A stretch of DNA of 64,000 nucleotides from Rhodopirellula halodulae (GTDB taxonomy: Bacteria > Planctomycetota > Planctomycetia > Pirellulales > Pirellulaceae): positions 235,013 to 299,012 of the forward strand of contig NZ_JAJKFV010000011.1 of assembly GCF_020966775.1 (NCBI RefSeq), given 5' to 3'. The translations under genes and the position numbers were made by a program. Shown here in pieces: positions 19,160 through 28,319 of the stretch; position 1 is the first letter of the stretch, and each line of letters begins with the position of its first letter. The notes beneath the pieces were generated by a model, which had not been told where the DNA came from, did no database searches, and saw nothing but the letters and a program-made list of their open reading frames with translations.

Positions 19160-20158
19160 GTGAAGATGCAAACATTTGCCCTGGCGGCTTGCTTCGTCCT
19201 TACGTTTCAAACCTGTTACGCAGAGGAATACCGTCATCTCGAACGGCTCCGAACTCCGAGCCCGGAGGACTTCAAGGAACTCGACAAAGAAGACGCCGGG
19301 ATGGTGGTCGGCTGGATGCGGGACATTGAGTCACTGCTTTTGGCCTCGTCTTACGAGGTCAGCGTGGTCTCAGAAATGCTGGAAAGCACCGCAATCGGCA
19401 CCAAACACTCAACCATGCACTGGAGAAATAGTTTCCGGATCGCCCGTGATCCATCATCCGCCAGGATGAGGGTCATTGTGGTGCGTCAGAACCTACTCGA
19501 CAACGCTGCAATTGCGACCAGTCTTGGGATCGCTCGCGATAGCCGCCAGCATCTCGACATCCTGCGGGACTCAGACAAATGCTACCAAAGTCAGGTTGTA
19601 GCATTTGAGAACAGCACGGATGAGCAAACGGGGGAGTGCGACTGGAAGTACGGGCTCAGTGCACTTCGCTTGAGAGACGTATTCAGTCCTTGTCTCGCAA
19701 CCACAGTTGGGTCAGTTCAAACAGCCAATGGCAGCGCCTGGGATTTTTCGCGACACAATGTCCGCGTGAACTCAGTGCATGGAGTCATTCAACGTCGAGG
19801 ACAGACTCACGTCCTGTTACGATTCAAAGGAGCTAACTGGCTTGGACAATTGATAACGTTTGAGAACCAAGTCCCTATTCAGATGATTGAGTTGAACTGG
19901 CGTGGCGTCGATGAGTCACTTGCGAAGGTCACGTCGATCACGCGGTCCGAATGGACGGAAACTGGTCCGAGCAAGCAGAGACTGCCGACGACCATTTATG
20001 GCATCTCATACTCCGATCATCATCCGGTAGAACTCTTTGCCAACATTCGCTGGAAGCTCGGTGACGAAGTCGACAAAAATCTCTTCAAGAAAAGTACTCT
20101 TGGATCGGAGCAACCGGGCGACAAGCAAGACTTCGGAATCCCGATCAACCTTCGCTGA
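19160..20158 (+). CDS. Secreted protein, function unknown
   Basis: About 332 residues. The GTG at 19160 is preceded at 8 nt by AAGGAG, and starting there gives a compact signal peptide (KMQTFALAACFVLTFQTCYA, cleavage probably before EEYRH). The mature part shows no motif I recognise. It alternates charged and beta-prone segments (FRIARDP, VLLRFKGANWLGQLITFENQ, IQMIELNWRG), consistent with a beta-rich extracytoplasmic domain. It lies between the recA terminator and an MBL-fold gene and is likely monocistronic. Planctomycete genomes carry many such lineage-specific secreted proteins. Confidence 0.65.
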   Translation: MKMQTFALAACFVLTFQTCYAEEYRHLERLRTPSPEDFKELDKEDAGMVVGWMRDIESLLLASSYEVSVVSEMLESTAIGTKHSTMHWRNSFRIARDPSSARMRVIVVRQNLLDNAAIATSLGIARDSRQHLDILRDSDKCYQSQVVAFENSTDEQTGECDWKYGLSALRLRDVFSPCLATTVGSVQTANGSAWDFSRHNVRVNSVHGVIQRRGQTHVLLRFKGANWLGQLITFENQVPIQMIELNWRGVDESLAKVTSITRSEWTETGPSKQRLPTTIYGISYSDHHPVELFANIRWKLGDEVDKNLFKKSTLGSEQPGDKQDFGIPINLR

Positions 20159-20229
20159 TCGCCAGAAGCGATGATTGTTGCTCCACACCTCACCTGCACG
20201 AGGCTGCTCACCCGCGATAATATCGCTGC

Positions 20230-21081
20230 ATGACCGCCTCTGAATCTGCCAACTCCGATTCCTACGAAACCAATCCACCGTCCTCGGACATCACCCCTGA
20301 AGTGATCTTTCTGGGGACCGGGACCAGCGTGGGTGTGCCGGCGATTGGTTGCGAATGCGATGTCTGTCAAAGCACTGACCCACGTAACAACCGAACACGG
20401 TGTGCGATTCTGATCCGTTTGCCCGAAGGCAATTTGTTGATCGACACGCCACCCGATTTGCGAACGCAACTGCTGCGAGAAAAAATCGGCTTGGTTCATG
20501 CCGTAGTGTTCACGCACGAACACGCTGACCACATCTACGGGCTGGATGACCTGCGGTTGTTTCCATTTCGCTTGCAGCGTCCTGTTCCGTTGTATTGCCG
20601 CGAAGAGGTGGAATCTCGGATTCGCACATCCTACGACTACGCCTTCTCAACACGAACTCAAACACACGCGGGTTCGCGACCGCAGCTGCAGATCCACTCC
20701 ATCAACAACGACGATTCGTTCGAGGTGCTTGGCGTTCAAATGACCCCCGTTCCGTTGAAGCACGGCCCGCACTTTGATGTGCTGGGGTTTCGGATGGGTG
20801 ACTTTGCTTACTGCACGGACACGAACCACATCCCGGAATCGTCGATGGAACGCTTGCGTGGTCTCGACACGCTGGTCTTGGACGCGTTGCGCTTCACACC
20901 CCACCCCACTCACTTCAACATCGACGAAGCCCTCGAAGTGATTGACCAGCTTCAACCTCGCCAAGCCTTCCTGACTCACCTGGGTCACGACATCGATCAC
21001 GGTCCGGTGGAAGCCTCCTTGCCGGACCACGTCCACCTCGCCCATGACGGACTGCGTCTGTCGATGCCATCCATCTCGTAG
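20230..21081 (+). CDS. MBL-fold metal-dependent hydrolase, PhnP/RNase Z-like
   Basis: 283 residues. The metallo-beta-lactamase signature THEHADHIYGLDDLR gives HxHxDH at residues 96-101. The N-terminal FLGTGTSVGVPAIGCECDVC resembles the PhnP branch (phosphoribosyl cyclic phosphodiesterase), including its Cys pair. Further metal ligands are likely KHGPH near 177, TDTNHIPE near 197 and HLGHDID near the end. PhnP itself acts in phosphonate breakdown, but no phn gene is nearby, so the substrate stays open; a cyclic nucleotide phosphodiester is the general expectation. A disordered 20-residue N-terminus precedes the core. Confidence 0.83.
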   Translation: MTASESANSDSYETNPPSSDITPEVIFLGTGTSVGVPAIGCECDVCQSTDPRNNRTRCAILIRLPEGNLLIDTPPDLRTQLLREKIGLVHAVVFTHEHADHIYGLDDLRLFPFRLQRPVPLYCREEVESRIRTSYDYAFSTRTQTHAGSRPQLQIHSINNDDSFEVLGVQMTPVPLKHGPHFDVLGFRMGDFAYCTDTNHIPESSMERLRGLDTLVLDALRFTPHPTHFNIDEALEVIDQLQPRQAFLTHLGHDIDHGPVEASLPDHVHLAHDGLRLSMPSIS

Positions 21082-21624
21082 CCGGATTGGCAAACAATTC
21101 GAAATGGGTCATCCGTTGCTCGATGGAAATCCGGCGGAGGAGATGTGGGCAAGTGTGTCCGTGAAGGGATGGGGGGTTCCGAATTCTTGACGAATTCGGC
21201 TACGGGATTTTGGGAACCGACTTCTTGATGAATTCGGCTACGGAGTTCGCCGTGTTCGTCGGCTACGGATTTGTGAAAGGATGCGCGGCTAACAGATTCT
21301 CGACTGGCTCAATTCGAGCATTCGTGGCGTGAATCGCTGCGCCAACTTCCCCCAGATTAACTGGTGGTTTGTTCACACCCGAAAGACATCCAAAAGTTCT
21401 TTCGGCGATGGACCGTGACCTAAGTCTCATGACACGCGTGGTTTCTGGAGATCGCAATCGTCACAACCACCGTTGCCGGGCCGCTTTCGATCGAAAAGGG
21501 GCTTTTCGTGTTGCGGTCAATCGCAATGGTTCGCGGCGACGGATTTTTGCCGGTGTCACGCAAGGAAGTGACGTGTGGGAGCAATGGAGGTGCTCGGCCG
21601 GTCCCTCTTCTTCAGGAGTGTTGA
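21082..21624. other. Intergenic region with degenerate repeat units
   Basis: A 543-nt gap. Its first third holds degenerate copies of the GAATTC...GGCTAC repeat end, listed separately. The remainder (21270-21600) shows no gene I can support. AGGAG at 21614-21618 is the ribosome binding site of the next gene. Confidence 0.5.
21177..21268. repeat. Three degenerate GAATTC/GGCTACGG repeat units
   Basis: Three units of about 30-40 bp end in TCGGCTACGG. The first contains GAATTCTTGACGAATTCGG. They resemble the right end of the E1 element found from 50933 onward, in the same orientation. Confidence 0.65.
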
Positions 21625-22491
21625 ATGTCTCGTTTGTTTGAAACGGTCGGTTTGTCAGAAACAACCTTGTTGCCCCAGTTGGCTCAAGGTTCCATGCCAC
21701 GTTTGTCGCTGCCACACCTGCCTCTTTGGTTGGCCGCGATGGGTTGCTGCATCGGTTGGTCCCTCGCCACGCCCACCGAATCTCACGCAGCTAACGGCCG
21801 AGTGGTCTATAGCGGAGCCATGCCCACCGGGGCCGGTTGCGTCAACTGTGCCCGCAATCGTAGCGGCAACCAAAACGTGGTGACTCATTCGAGTGTGCCA
21901 TCATCCGCGGTGTCCAGCTCGGCAATTCCCAGCTCGCAGATGCCCAGCTCGCAGATGCCCAGCTCAACGGTTCACAACCCGGTCGTGCACAGTTCGACGG
22001 TACACAATCCAACCGTGCATGGGTCCAACCTGGTCGGCTCGAACATCGTGGTCGATGGGAAGATCATCTCGTCAAGCCAGCCCACCATCCATTCGAGCCA
22101 GCCGATGACGAGTTCAAATGTCATTCATTCGGCACCCGTGCAGGCCAATCGCGTGTCTTATGCGGCTCCGAGCCATCATGGCGGTCCCGTTTCGAACGTC
22201 TTGTCGACTTTGAACGCACAACGGTCTCGACAAGGACTACGGTCGCTTGCGTATGATCCGCAACTGCAAGCGGTCGCGCAGCGTCGAGCCCAGCAGATGG
22301 CAGCCTCGGGTTTGAAAACGCATCCATCGGGATCGTTTGCTCCCGGTCGCTACGAAGGCGTCGGGTGGAGCAGTTCCTATTCGCCGCGTGGAGTCTCAGC
22401 TTGTTACACCAGCGACCCGAACATGCGAGTCGCGGGCGCCGCGATGGCTCGCGGACGAGACGGCGTTTATTTCTGCGTCGTGTATCGCTGA
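21625..22491 (+). CDS. Exported CAP-superfamily (SCP-like) protein
   Basis: 288 residues with AGGAG 6 nt before the ATG. A membrane-signal segment (LPLWLAAMGCCIGWSLATP) lies near residue 40. Then follows a low-complexity linker of about 100 residues with tandem PSSQM, VHNPVVHSS and VHNPTVHGS units. The C-terminal part (VLSTLNAQRSRQGLRSLAYD, AQRRAQQMAASG, and YFCVVY at the end) is a CAP/SCP domain, though shorter than animal forms. CAP domains in bacteria are secreted with poorly known roles. The linker repeats are visible at DNA level as CCCAGCTCGCAGATG copies at about 21930-21965. The next frame overlaps its 3' end. Confidence 0.8.
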   Translation: MSRLFETVGLSETTLLPQLAQGSMPRLSLPHLPLWLAAMGCCIGWSLATPTESHAANGRVVYSGAMPTGAGCVNCARNRSGNQNVVTHSSVPSSAVSSSAIPSSQMPSSQMPSSTVHNPVVHSSTVHNPTVHGSNLVGSNIVVDGKIISSSQPTIHSSQPMTSSNVIHSAPVQANRVSYAAPSHHGGPVSNVLSTLNAQRSRQGLRSLAYDPQLQAVAQRRAQQMAASGLKTHPSGSFAPGRYEGVGWSSSYSPRGVSACYTSDPNMRVAGAAMARGRDGVYFCVVYR

Positions 22492-23447
22492 TCGGATCGA
22501 CAGCGCTCGCGGTGCTGCTGGCGTTTTCGACGGCAGCACCTTCGAGTTATCCGATAAGTACGGCGCGATGCAGTGGGCAAGTTCCGCTGGTCGCGCCCGC
22601 CAACGGCGTCACAGGCCAGCCCGCCAACGCGGACACCTCGGCGACCGTGGAGATGACTCCCGATCAAGCCCGCCAATCTGTGCAGTGGTTGGCGGATCAA
22701 CTGCTGCGTCACATGCCCAGCAAGTTCGATGGCGACGACGATTGGGGAAACACCAAATCCATTTGGGCGGGCGTGAAAGTCCGCCGAGATGGTTGGAAGA
22801 TTTCCACCAAACGGCGTCGCAAAGAACTCCGGCACGGCCGATGGGTTCGCTATGACATCCAGCTACCACAGCTCGAGCGATCAACACCGCCGCAAACCGG
22901 AGGTGTGCCGATCATTCCGCGAGCGGTCCTTCCGCCCGAAGCTTCGCCGCTGCTGGTTCGTTCGGTGGTGCCGACGCGAACTCCCGCCGGGCAACCCGGT
23001 TGGTTGGTGGACGCTGTCGTGCGAACACCGGCAAAGTTCCACATTCGAATCGAACGCTGGAACTTGGGCGTGCAAGCTTTCAGCATCAGCGTCGATGGCA
23101 CCATGGAAGTGAATCTGGACTGCAAGTTTGTGATGGGATTGTCCGCCGATTATCGCGAAGTGATCCCAGCGATTCAGCTGAACGTTCAGGTGCAAGAAGC
23201 CCGCGTGAAGATGAATCGTTTTAACGTGGAGCGTATCAGCAAGCTGGGCGGCGACGCGGCGGAAGAGCTGGGCAATTTGGCCGAGGACACACTGATTCGG
23301 CTTTGGCTCAAGAAAGAAAATGCACGTTTGGCGGATCGCTTGAATCAAGAAATCGAGGAACATCAGTCGGACCTCCGCTGGTCGATGATGCAGTGGTTGG
23401 GACAATGGAACGCCGCAGACGCTTCCACCGAATCCTTTCTACGCTAG
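22365..23447 (+). CDS. Secreted or membrane-anchored protein, function unknown
   Basis: Up to 360 residues. An Arg-rich N-terminus followed by a hydrophobic run (SLIGSTALAVLLAFSTAAPS) is a signal peptide or anchor. The rest is soluble, with a beta-rich middle (KFHIRIERWNLGVQAFSISV) and a helical C-terminus (EELGNLAEDTLIRLWLKKENARL). I do not recognise the family. The only good start codon upstream of the signal is a GTG at 22365, which overlaps the CAP gene by 127 nt. A non-standard start nearer the signal (about 22470) is possible. The overlap implies co-expression with the CAP gene. Confidence 0.6.
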   Translation: MEQFLFAAWSLSLLHQRPEHASRGRRDGSRTRRRLFLRRVSLIGSTALAVLLAFSTAAPSSYPISTARCSGQVPLVAPANGVTGQPANADTSATVEMTPDQARQSVQWLADQLLRHMPSKFDGDDDWGNTKSIWAGVKVRRDGWKISTKRRRKELRHGRWVRYDIQLPQLERSTPPQTGGVPIIPRAVLPPEASPLLVRSVVPTRTPAGQPGWLVDAVVRTPAKFHIRIERWNLGVQAFSISVDGTMEVNLDCKFVMGLSADYREVIPAIQLNVQVQEARVKMNRFNVERISKLGGDAAEELGNLAEDTLIRLWLKKENARLADRLNQEIEEHQSDLRWSMMQWLGQWNAADASTESFLR

Positions 23448-23489
23448 ACGCCACGCTTGTTCCGCCGGCGTGGTTGTTGCCCCTCGCCA

Positions 23490-24167
23490 ATGAATTTTCT
23501 TTGTCACGCCCTGCCATATCTCGATCAGCCCGTGATGGCGGTGGCGACGGGGATTCCCGATTTTCTGTCGGTGATTGATCGCAAGATCCGGGCTCGTGGA
23601 AAGATGGCAGCGCTGCACCTGAAGGCGGACGATGAGGTGCTGCGAGACGTCGCGCGAGGCGTGGTGGCTCATGTCGAAGATGATCGCTGGTTTCATGGTG
23701 GCGAAACCTTTGCTCGCATGAACCTCGAATTCGCGGTGCAGTTGCGGGATCTGTTGCCCGGCGATGCGGGGTTTCGCCCCAGCTTTGTCGGTCACATTTT
23801 GATCGAGATGTTGCTGGATGCAAATGTGATGGAGCAACATGCGGGGCTGGCCGATCGATATTACTCGCTGTTTGATGAGGTCCCCATGCAGCAAGTGTCG
23901 GACGCCGTGCAGACCATCGCGGAGAATCGAACCGACAAGATCCCGGCAACGCTGCAGAGGTTCGCTTCCACACGGTTCTTGTACGATTACCTGGACGACG
24001 ACACACTGCTGTTCCGGTTGAACCAAGTCATGGCTCGCGTCGGTTTGGCCGAGTTGCCCAAGGCGGTCGGCGATTGGTTGCCAAGTGCTCGCCTAGAGGT
24101 TCGGCGGAACCACACTCGCCTGCTCGCCCCCGATGGGCGTTCCATGGCGTATCCTGAGCTCGCCTGA
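23490..24167 (+). CDS. AcpH-like (ACP phosphodiesterase-type) protein
   Basis: 225 residues. The start MNFLCHALPYLDQPVMAVAT resembles the ACP phosphodiesterase family (MNFLAHL...), as do the later VVAHVEDDRWFH and the helical SFVGHILIEMLLDANVM, which keep several His/Asp pairs of the HD-like fold. AcpH removes the phosphopantetheine arm from acyl carrier protein. Similarity is by pattern only and the family has divergent members, so the reaction is not assured. The ATG at 23490 matches the conserved N-terminus; it lies 42 nt after the preceding gene on the same strand. Confidence 0.5.
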   Translation: MNFLCHALPYLDQPVMAVATGIPDFLSVIDRKIRARGKMAALHLKADDEVLRDVARGVVAHVEDDRWFHGGETFARMNLEFAVQLRDLLPGDAGFRPSFVGHILIEMLLDANVMEQHAGLADRYYSLFDEVPMQQVSDAVQTIAENRTDKIPATLQRFASTRFLYDYLDDDTLLFRLNQVMARVGLAELPKAVGDWLPSARLEVRRNHTRLLAPDGRSMAYPELA

Positions 24168-24244
24168 GTTTGGCCCGGCTCGTGGTCGGTGACTTTCGGG
24201 CTCACCTCCATCTCCCTTTTTGAAAATCTGTAGAGAAAGACATC

Positions 24245-25093
24245 ATGAAGTACGGCATGAACCTGCTGTTGTGGTCCGGCGAAGTCACCGAGGAAATGTT
24301 GCCGGTCTGCGAGCAACTCAAAGCGATCGGTTACGACAGCGTCGAACTGCCGATGTTCAATCTCGATTTGGACTACGCCGCGATCGGCAAGCGATTGGAC
24401 GAAATGGGACTCGGACGGACCGCGGTGACCATTCGTGGCGAAGAAGACAACCCGATCTCGTGCGACCCGGCCGTCCGTGCCAAAGGCGTCGAACTCAACA
24501 AGAAGACACTTGATTGCTGTGCCGCCGCGGGTGTGGAAATCTTGGTCGGCCCGTATCACTCCGCGATCGGATTGTTCAGTGGATCGGGCCCCACCGAAGA
24601 CGAATGGAAGTGGGGCGTCGAGTCCATGCGTGCCACCGCCGAGTATGCCGAGACCGTTGGTGTCAAACTTGGTGTTGAAGCCTTGAATCGATTCGAGTGC
24701 TACCTTCTGAATTGCCATGGTGACTCGGCACGATTCGCCCGCGAAGTGGATCACCCGTCGTGCGGCATCATGTACGACACCTTCCACAGCAACATCGAAG
24801 AGAAGTCGATCACCGAAGCCATCCAAGCCGGCGGGGACAAGCTCTTCCACATTCACATCAGCGAAAACGATCGCAGCACGCCCGGAAAAGGCGGCGTGAA
24901 CTGGAAGGAAAACTTCGACGCGATCGTGAAATCTGGATACGACGGCTACCTGACCATCGAAGCTTTCGGATTGGCTCTGCCCGAGATTGCCGCCGCGACG
25001 AAGATCTGGCGGAAGATGTTCAAGGACGAAATCACGCTGGCAACCGAGGGGCTGGAGTTCATGAAAGCCGAACTCGCCGCCCGCGGAGCCTGA
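24245..25093 (+). CDS. Sugar isomerase/epimerase, TIM-barrel (tagatose 3-epimerase-like)
   Basis: 282 residues. It belongs to the xylose-isomerase-like TIM-barrel family (AP endonuclease 2 fold). The expected metal ligands are present: Glu in GVEALNRFE, Asp in IMYDTFHSNIEE, His in HIHISENDR and Glu in TIEAFG. This set matches D-psicose/D-tagatose 3-epimerases. The N-terminus MKYGMNLLLWSGEVTEEM is typical. No signal peptide, so it acts in the cytoplasm on an unknown ketose or sugar phosphate. GAGAAAG lies before the ATG. Confidence 0.85.
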   Translation: MKYGMNLLLWSGEVTEEMLPVCEQLKAIGYDSVELPMFNLDLDYAAIGKRLDEMGLGRTAVTIRGEEDNPISCDPAVRAKGVELNKKTLDCCAAAGVEILVGPYHSAIGLFSGSGPTEDEWKWGVESMRATAEYAETVGVKLGVEALNRFECYLLNCHGDSARFAREVDHPSCGIMYDTFHSNIEEKSITEAIQAGGDKLFHIHISENDRSTPGKGGVNWKENFDAIVKSGYDGYLTIEAFGLALPEIAAATKIWRKMFKDEITLATEGLEFMKAELAARGA

Positions 25094-25370
25094 TATCGGT
25101 ATCTTGGGTGCCCTTGAGGCATCCCTGCAAGTTGCCCAATCGGCATCGCCCCCCTAGCTCCGTCGAACTTCCCTGATCCGCCGTCTTCCGCGCCGGATCG
25201 GATAAATATCGACGAAACCACCCATGCGGGGGTGTGGTGCCGATTTTCGCGTGGCTACATTGTTCGCACGTGTATCGCACCAGGCTCGCCGGGGGGTTTC
25301 GATCAAACGGCGAGTGATCACGTGCGTGAGACTGGAAATCACCGATCTTTGAAAGTTGGATGTCTCCCAG

Positions 25371-26150
25371 ATGTGCTTGCTTGCTGTTCAGTACCGTTTG
25401 GTTCCCGAAAGTCCGATCCTCGTTGCGGCCAACCGCGAAGAGTATGTCGACCGCCCGAGCCAAACGCCGTCCATCCAATCCGGTAAACCTCGCGTGTTGT
25501 GCGGGATTGACCAAAAGGCCGGTGGAACTTGGTTGGGGGTGAATCAAAATGGTTTATTTGTTGGCCTGACCAACCGTGCCACCGCGACGCCGTTGTTCGG
25601 TCAACGGTCTCGCGGCCAATTGGCGATGGACTTGTTGCGATGCACCTCTTCGCGACGTGCTTTGGAAAAGGCTCACGCCGAGTTCGCCAAAAACCGCTAC
25701 GAAGGCTGCAATATCATCTTGGCCGATGCCAAGGCGGGTTTTGCGATTCACGCCGATGAGCGTCAGGAAGTGGTCGAACTACAAGAAGGTTTGAACATCA
25801 TCGGTGCTCGCAATCTGAACGATCCAGAAGACGGACGCGTTCAGTTGGCTCGCCGCCTGCTGACCCTTCAGACGCTCGATTCGCCGGTCAAGTTCCTGGC
25901 CGTCGCCAGCAAAGTTTTCGCCCGTTCGCCGGTCGGTCCCGGTCGCCCCAGCATGGTTGTTCGCAATGGCGACTACGCCACGGTCAGCAGCACGTTGATC
26001 GCCTTGGGTGTGAAGCCTCGGGACGCGATCTATCAGTTCAGCAGCGGAGCCCCAGACGAAACCAAGTACGAGGATTACTCGCCCATGCTGCGTGACATCC
26101 TCAGCCGCGGCCTCCGGGAAGCCCGCACCAAAGCCAAAGTCGGATCTTGA
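25371..26150 (+). CDS. NRDE/TANGO2-family protein
   Basis: 259 residues. The family starts with an exposed Cys after Met and carries an Asn-Arg-Asp-Glu motif. Here the N-terminus is MCLLAVQYRLVPESPILVAA followed by NREEY, a variant NRDE. The following GGTWLGVNQNGLFVGLTN is also characteristic. Bacterial members are of unknown function; the eukaryotic relative TANGO2 has been linked to heme and lipid handling. The ATG at 25371 was chosen because Cys2 is conserved. A strong terminator lies about 100 nt downstream. Confidence 0.87.
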   Translation: MCLLAVQYRLVPESPILVAANREEYVDRPSQTPSIQSGKPRVLCGIDQKAGGTWLGVNQNGLFVGLTNRATATPLFGQRSRGQLAMDLLRCTSSRRALEKAHAEFAKNRYEGCNIILADAKAGFAIHADERQEVVELQEGLNIIGARNLNDPEDGRVQLARRLLTLQTLDSPVKFLAVASKVFARSPVGPGRPSMVVRNGDYATVSSTLIALGVKPRDAIYQFSSGAPDETKYEDYSPMLRDILSRGLREARTKAKVGS

Positions 26151-26249
26151 TCGCGACCGCCTCGGCCCCGTCCACCGGACCGTCGTAAGTTTGGCTCCAT
26201 TGGATAAGGGTGCGAGGCAACTGGTTAAACAACTCAACCTTCATCGAAA

Positions 26250-26289
26250 CGCCCTGGCGACAAGTTCCTTTGTCGCCAGGGCGTTTTTT
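26250..26289 (+). terminator. Strong intrinsic terminator
   Basis: Perfect 14-bp stem: CGCCCTGGCGACAA at 26250-26263 pairs with TTGTCGCCAGGGCG at 26270-26283, with a six-T run at 26284-26289. It ends the NRDE-gene transcript. Confidence 0.95.
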
Positions 26290-26383
26290 GATATGCACAA
26301 ACGTCGTCACTTTGCCTGTGGCCGGATCAACGTGACAACCGCAACGTTTCCCATTGCGACCCAGGATTCCGCAAAGGTTTCGC

Positions 26384-26413
26384 TGAAAAAGAAAAAAAGA
26401 ATTTTCTTTTTTA
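26384..26413. repeat. A/T-rich near-palindrome
   Basis: A purine run (AAAAAGAAAAAAAGAA) is followed by TTTTCTTTTTTAG, giving an A/T stem-loop. It stands out against the GC-rich surroundings. It could be a bidirectional terminator back-up or an UP-like element. Confidence 0.5.
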
Positions 26414-26703
26414 GAAATTTGGTGCGCTGACGACATCGCGAACCTGGGCGAAATACGCAACCCCTGAAAACGGATCCAGGCTAAGAAATAGAGTCACACG
26501 GAGTTCTGCGGTGAGTTTGCTACGGAACGCAGATATCGCGCCAAATCAAACGAGCATCGCCCAGGCCCCCAATTGGTGTTTGACTCAGCCCCAGCGATCC
26601 GGCACCATCAACCCGAAGTGGTGTTCCGTCGCACTAGCGATCCCTAGCGGGCAATCCAGCCCCTCTGCCGCTCGTGCTTTGGTTGTCTAGCAGTTGTGGA
26701 TGG

Positions 26704-26895
26704 ATGCAGATGATGAATCGAGTTTCTTGGTGGACCGCGTCGTTCTTTCTGGTCGCGTCTCTCGTGACAGGGGCCGGATGCACTTCTGAGCCCGTTGTGA
26801 TTCAGGAGGACGAAGATGCTTTCGCAGCATACGACGCCGCCATGGAAGGAGCGGAATCCGAGGCGGCCGAAAATGCAGACGAGGTCGCTCCCTAA
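26704..26895 (+). CDS. Small putative lipoprotein
   Basis: 63 residues. A hydrophobic signal (VSWWTASFFLVASLVTGAG) runs directly into CTSEP, so the Cys is a candidate lipidation site, although GAGC is only a fair lipobox. The mature part is short and very acidic (EDEDAFAAYDAAMEGAESE). Small acidic lipoproteins of this kind often sit beside DUF1559 genes in planctomycetes, and a DUF1559 gene follows. ATGs at 26710 and 26713 are alternative starts. Function unknown. Confidence 0.6.
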   Translation: MQMMNRVSWWTASFFLVASLVTGAGCTSEPVVIQEDEDAFAAYDAAMEGAESEAAENADEVAP

Positions 26896-27029
26896 AGCTC
26901 GCATGGAGCCACTGTCTGTCGTTGCGACGCGTTGAGACGGGACACCACAACCAGCGGCGAACGCCGCGAAAACGTCCGAGGCGATTTGCCCGGCGAATTC
27001 ATTCTTTTCTCTTTTCTGGATTTGGTGAG

Positions 27030-28319
27030 ATGCTCTCTTTCGAAAACAGGAGTCAGTGCCCGAACGTTTGGGCGAGTGAGAATCGCGACTCGCGTCGTGG
27101 TTTCACCTTGGTGGAGTTGCTGGTGGTGATCGCCATCATCGGTGTCTTGGTCGGTCTGCTGTTACCGGCGGTTCAAGCCGCCCGCGAAGCGGCGCGGCGA
27201 ATGAGTTGCAGCAACAACTTCAAACAGATCGGCTTGGGGGTTCACAACTATCACGCCGCTTACAACCAAATGCCGATGCACGGCACGGGGGCAACGAACG
27301 AGACCACCGACCTATGGTCACTGGCGGATGACCACGGAACCGCGCCGGCACCGCCCGTTGGTTTCAGCCGGCACATGCTGAGCTACCTGGTTGGCATTTT
27401 GCCTTTCATCGAGCAACAGGGCATGTGGGAGCAGATCTCCAACCCGTTGACGGATGAAGCCAATCGAACTTGGCCAGCCATGGGCCCCGCGCCGTATGCC
27501 GTTCGTTATCAAGCATGGCGGACCGATGTCCCAACGTACCGCTGCCCCAGTGATCCTGGCCGAGGCTTGCCAACCGTTGGACGCACGAATTACGCCGCGT
27601 GCACGGGCGACGCAACCAGTCGCACCCAAATCGGTGCATCGCGGTTCAATGGCGGTCAAGGACGCTGGCGTTACCAAGACGAAAACTGGTTGGTGCGTCA
27701 GTGCCGAGCAAACCTCCGCGGTGTGTTTGTTCCTCGCGGCAACACGCGTTTCCGCGACATCCTTGATGGGACGTCCAACACCATCATGTGCGGCGAGATC
27801 ATCACTGACCTGGGTGACCGCGACATTCGCTCCGCGGCCGCACTTCAGAATGGCGGTCACGGCGGCCAGTGGGGCAACGGAATCATGGGCAACCCGAAGA
27901 CTTGCGAAGACAACAACTTGATCGACCCCGCTCGCCCATCGTTTTGGCTCGCCGGGACAACGACCAGCGGTGGAGCCACCACTCGCGGCGGACGCTGGGC
28001 TGACTTCCGTCCCTTGTACTCCCAGTTCCTCTGCATTCTTCCTCCCAACAGCGAAGTCTGCTTGGGCGGGAATCACGGGACGGAGGGGATCACCACCGCC
28101 AGCAGCCGACACCAAGGCGGGGTGCACGTGTTGATGGCCGACGGTGCGGTCAAGTTCATCACGGACTCGATCGAAGCCGGCAACAGCCGTGCGGAAACCG
28201 TTTGGCACCGCAACGCCTCCCAGGAAAGCAGCAACGTTCCCGGGTCCGCCAGCCCCTATGGCTTGTGGGGTTCGCTGGGAACGCGTGCAGCGAAAGAAGT
28301 GATTGACGAGGAATTCTGA
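27030..28319 (+). CDS. DUF1559 protein with prepilin-type N-terminus
   Basis: 429 residues. A type IV pilin-like signal is clear: RRGFTLVELLVVIAIIGVLV, with processing expected between Gly and Phe and a hydrophobic helix after it. The following LLPAVQAAREAARRMSCSNN is the start of the DUF1559 family, which is greatly expanded in planctomycetes. The C-terminal GGVHVLMADGAVKFITDSI is the usual H-X9-DG closing motif. The proteins are thought to be pseudopilin-like surface structures; the exact role is unknown. The ATG at 27030 gives a 40-residue leader, longer than usual but without a better internal start. A terminator follows at 28397. Confidence 0.93.
   Translation: MLSFENRSQCPNVWASENRDSRRGFTLVELLVVIAIIGVLVGLLLPAVQAAREAARRMSCSNNFKQIGLGVHNYHAAYNQMPMHGTGATNETTDLWSLADDHGTAPAPPVGFSRHMLSYLVGILPFIEQQGMWEQISNPLTDEANRTWPAMGPAPYAVRYQAWRTDVPTYRCPSDPGRGLPTVGRTNYAACTGDATSRTQIGASRFNGGQGRWRYQDENWLVRQCRANLRGVFVPRGNTRFRDILDGTSNTIMCGEIITDLGDRDIRSAAALQNGGHGGQWGNGIMGNPKTCEDNNLIDPARPSFWLAGTTTSGGATTRGGRWADFRPLYSQFLCILPPNSEVCLGGNHGTEGITTASSRHQGGVHVLMADGAVKFITDSIEAGNSRAETVWHRNASQESSNVPGSASPYGLWGSLGTRAAKEVIDEEF

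Larger units (their letters stand above)
26151..26703. other. Intergenic region after the NRDE gene
   Basis: A 553-nt gap with a strong terminator at 26250 and an A/T-rich palindrome near 26387, both listed separately. From 26415 to 26703 I see no gene; a promoter for the small lipoprotein is expected. Confidence 0.5.

Noticed and set aside
23987..24856. Minus-strand open frame of 289 codons opposite the isomerase
   Set aside because: Spans two genes antisense and shows no family features.
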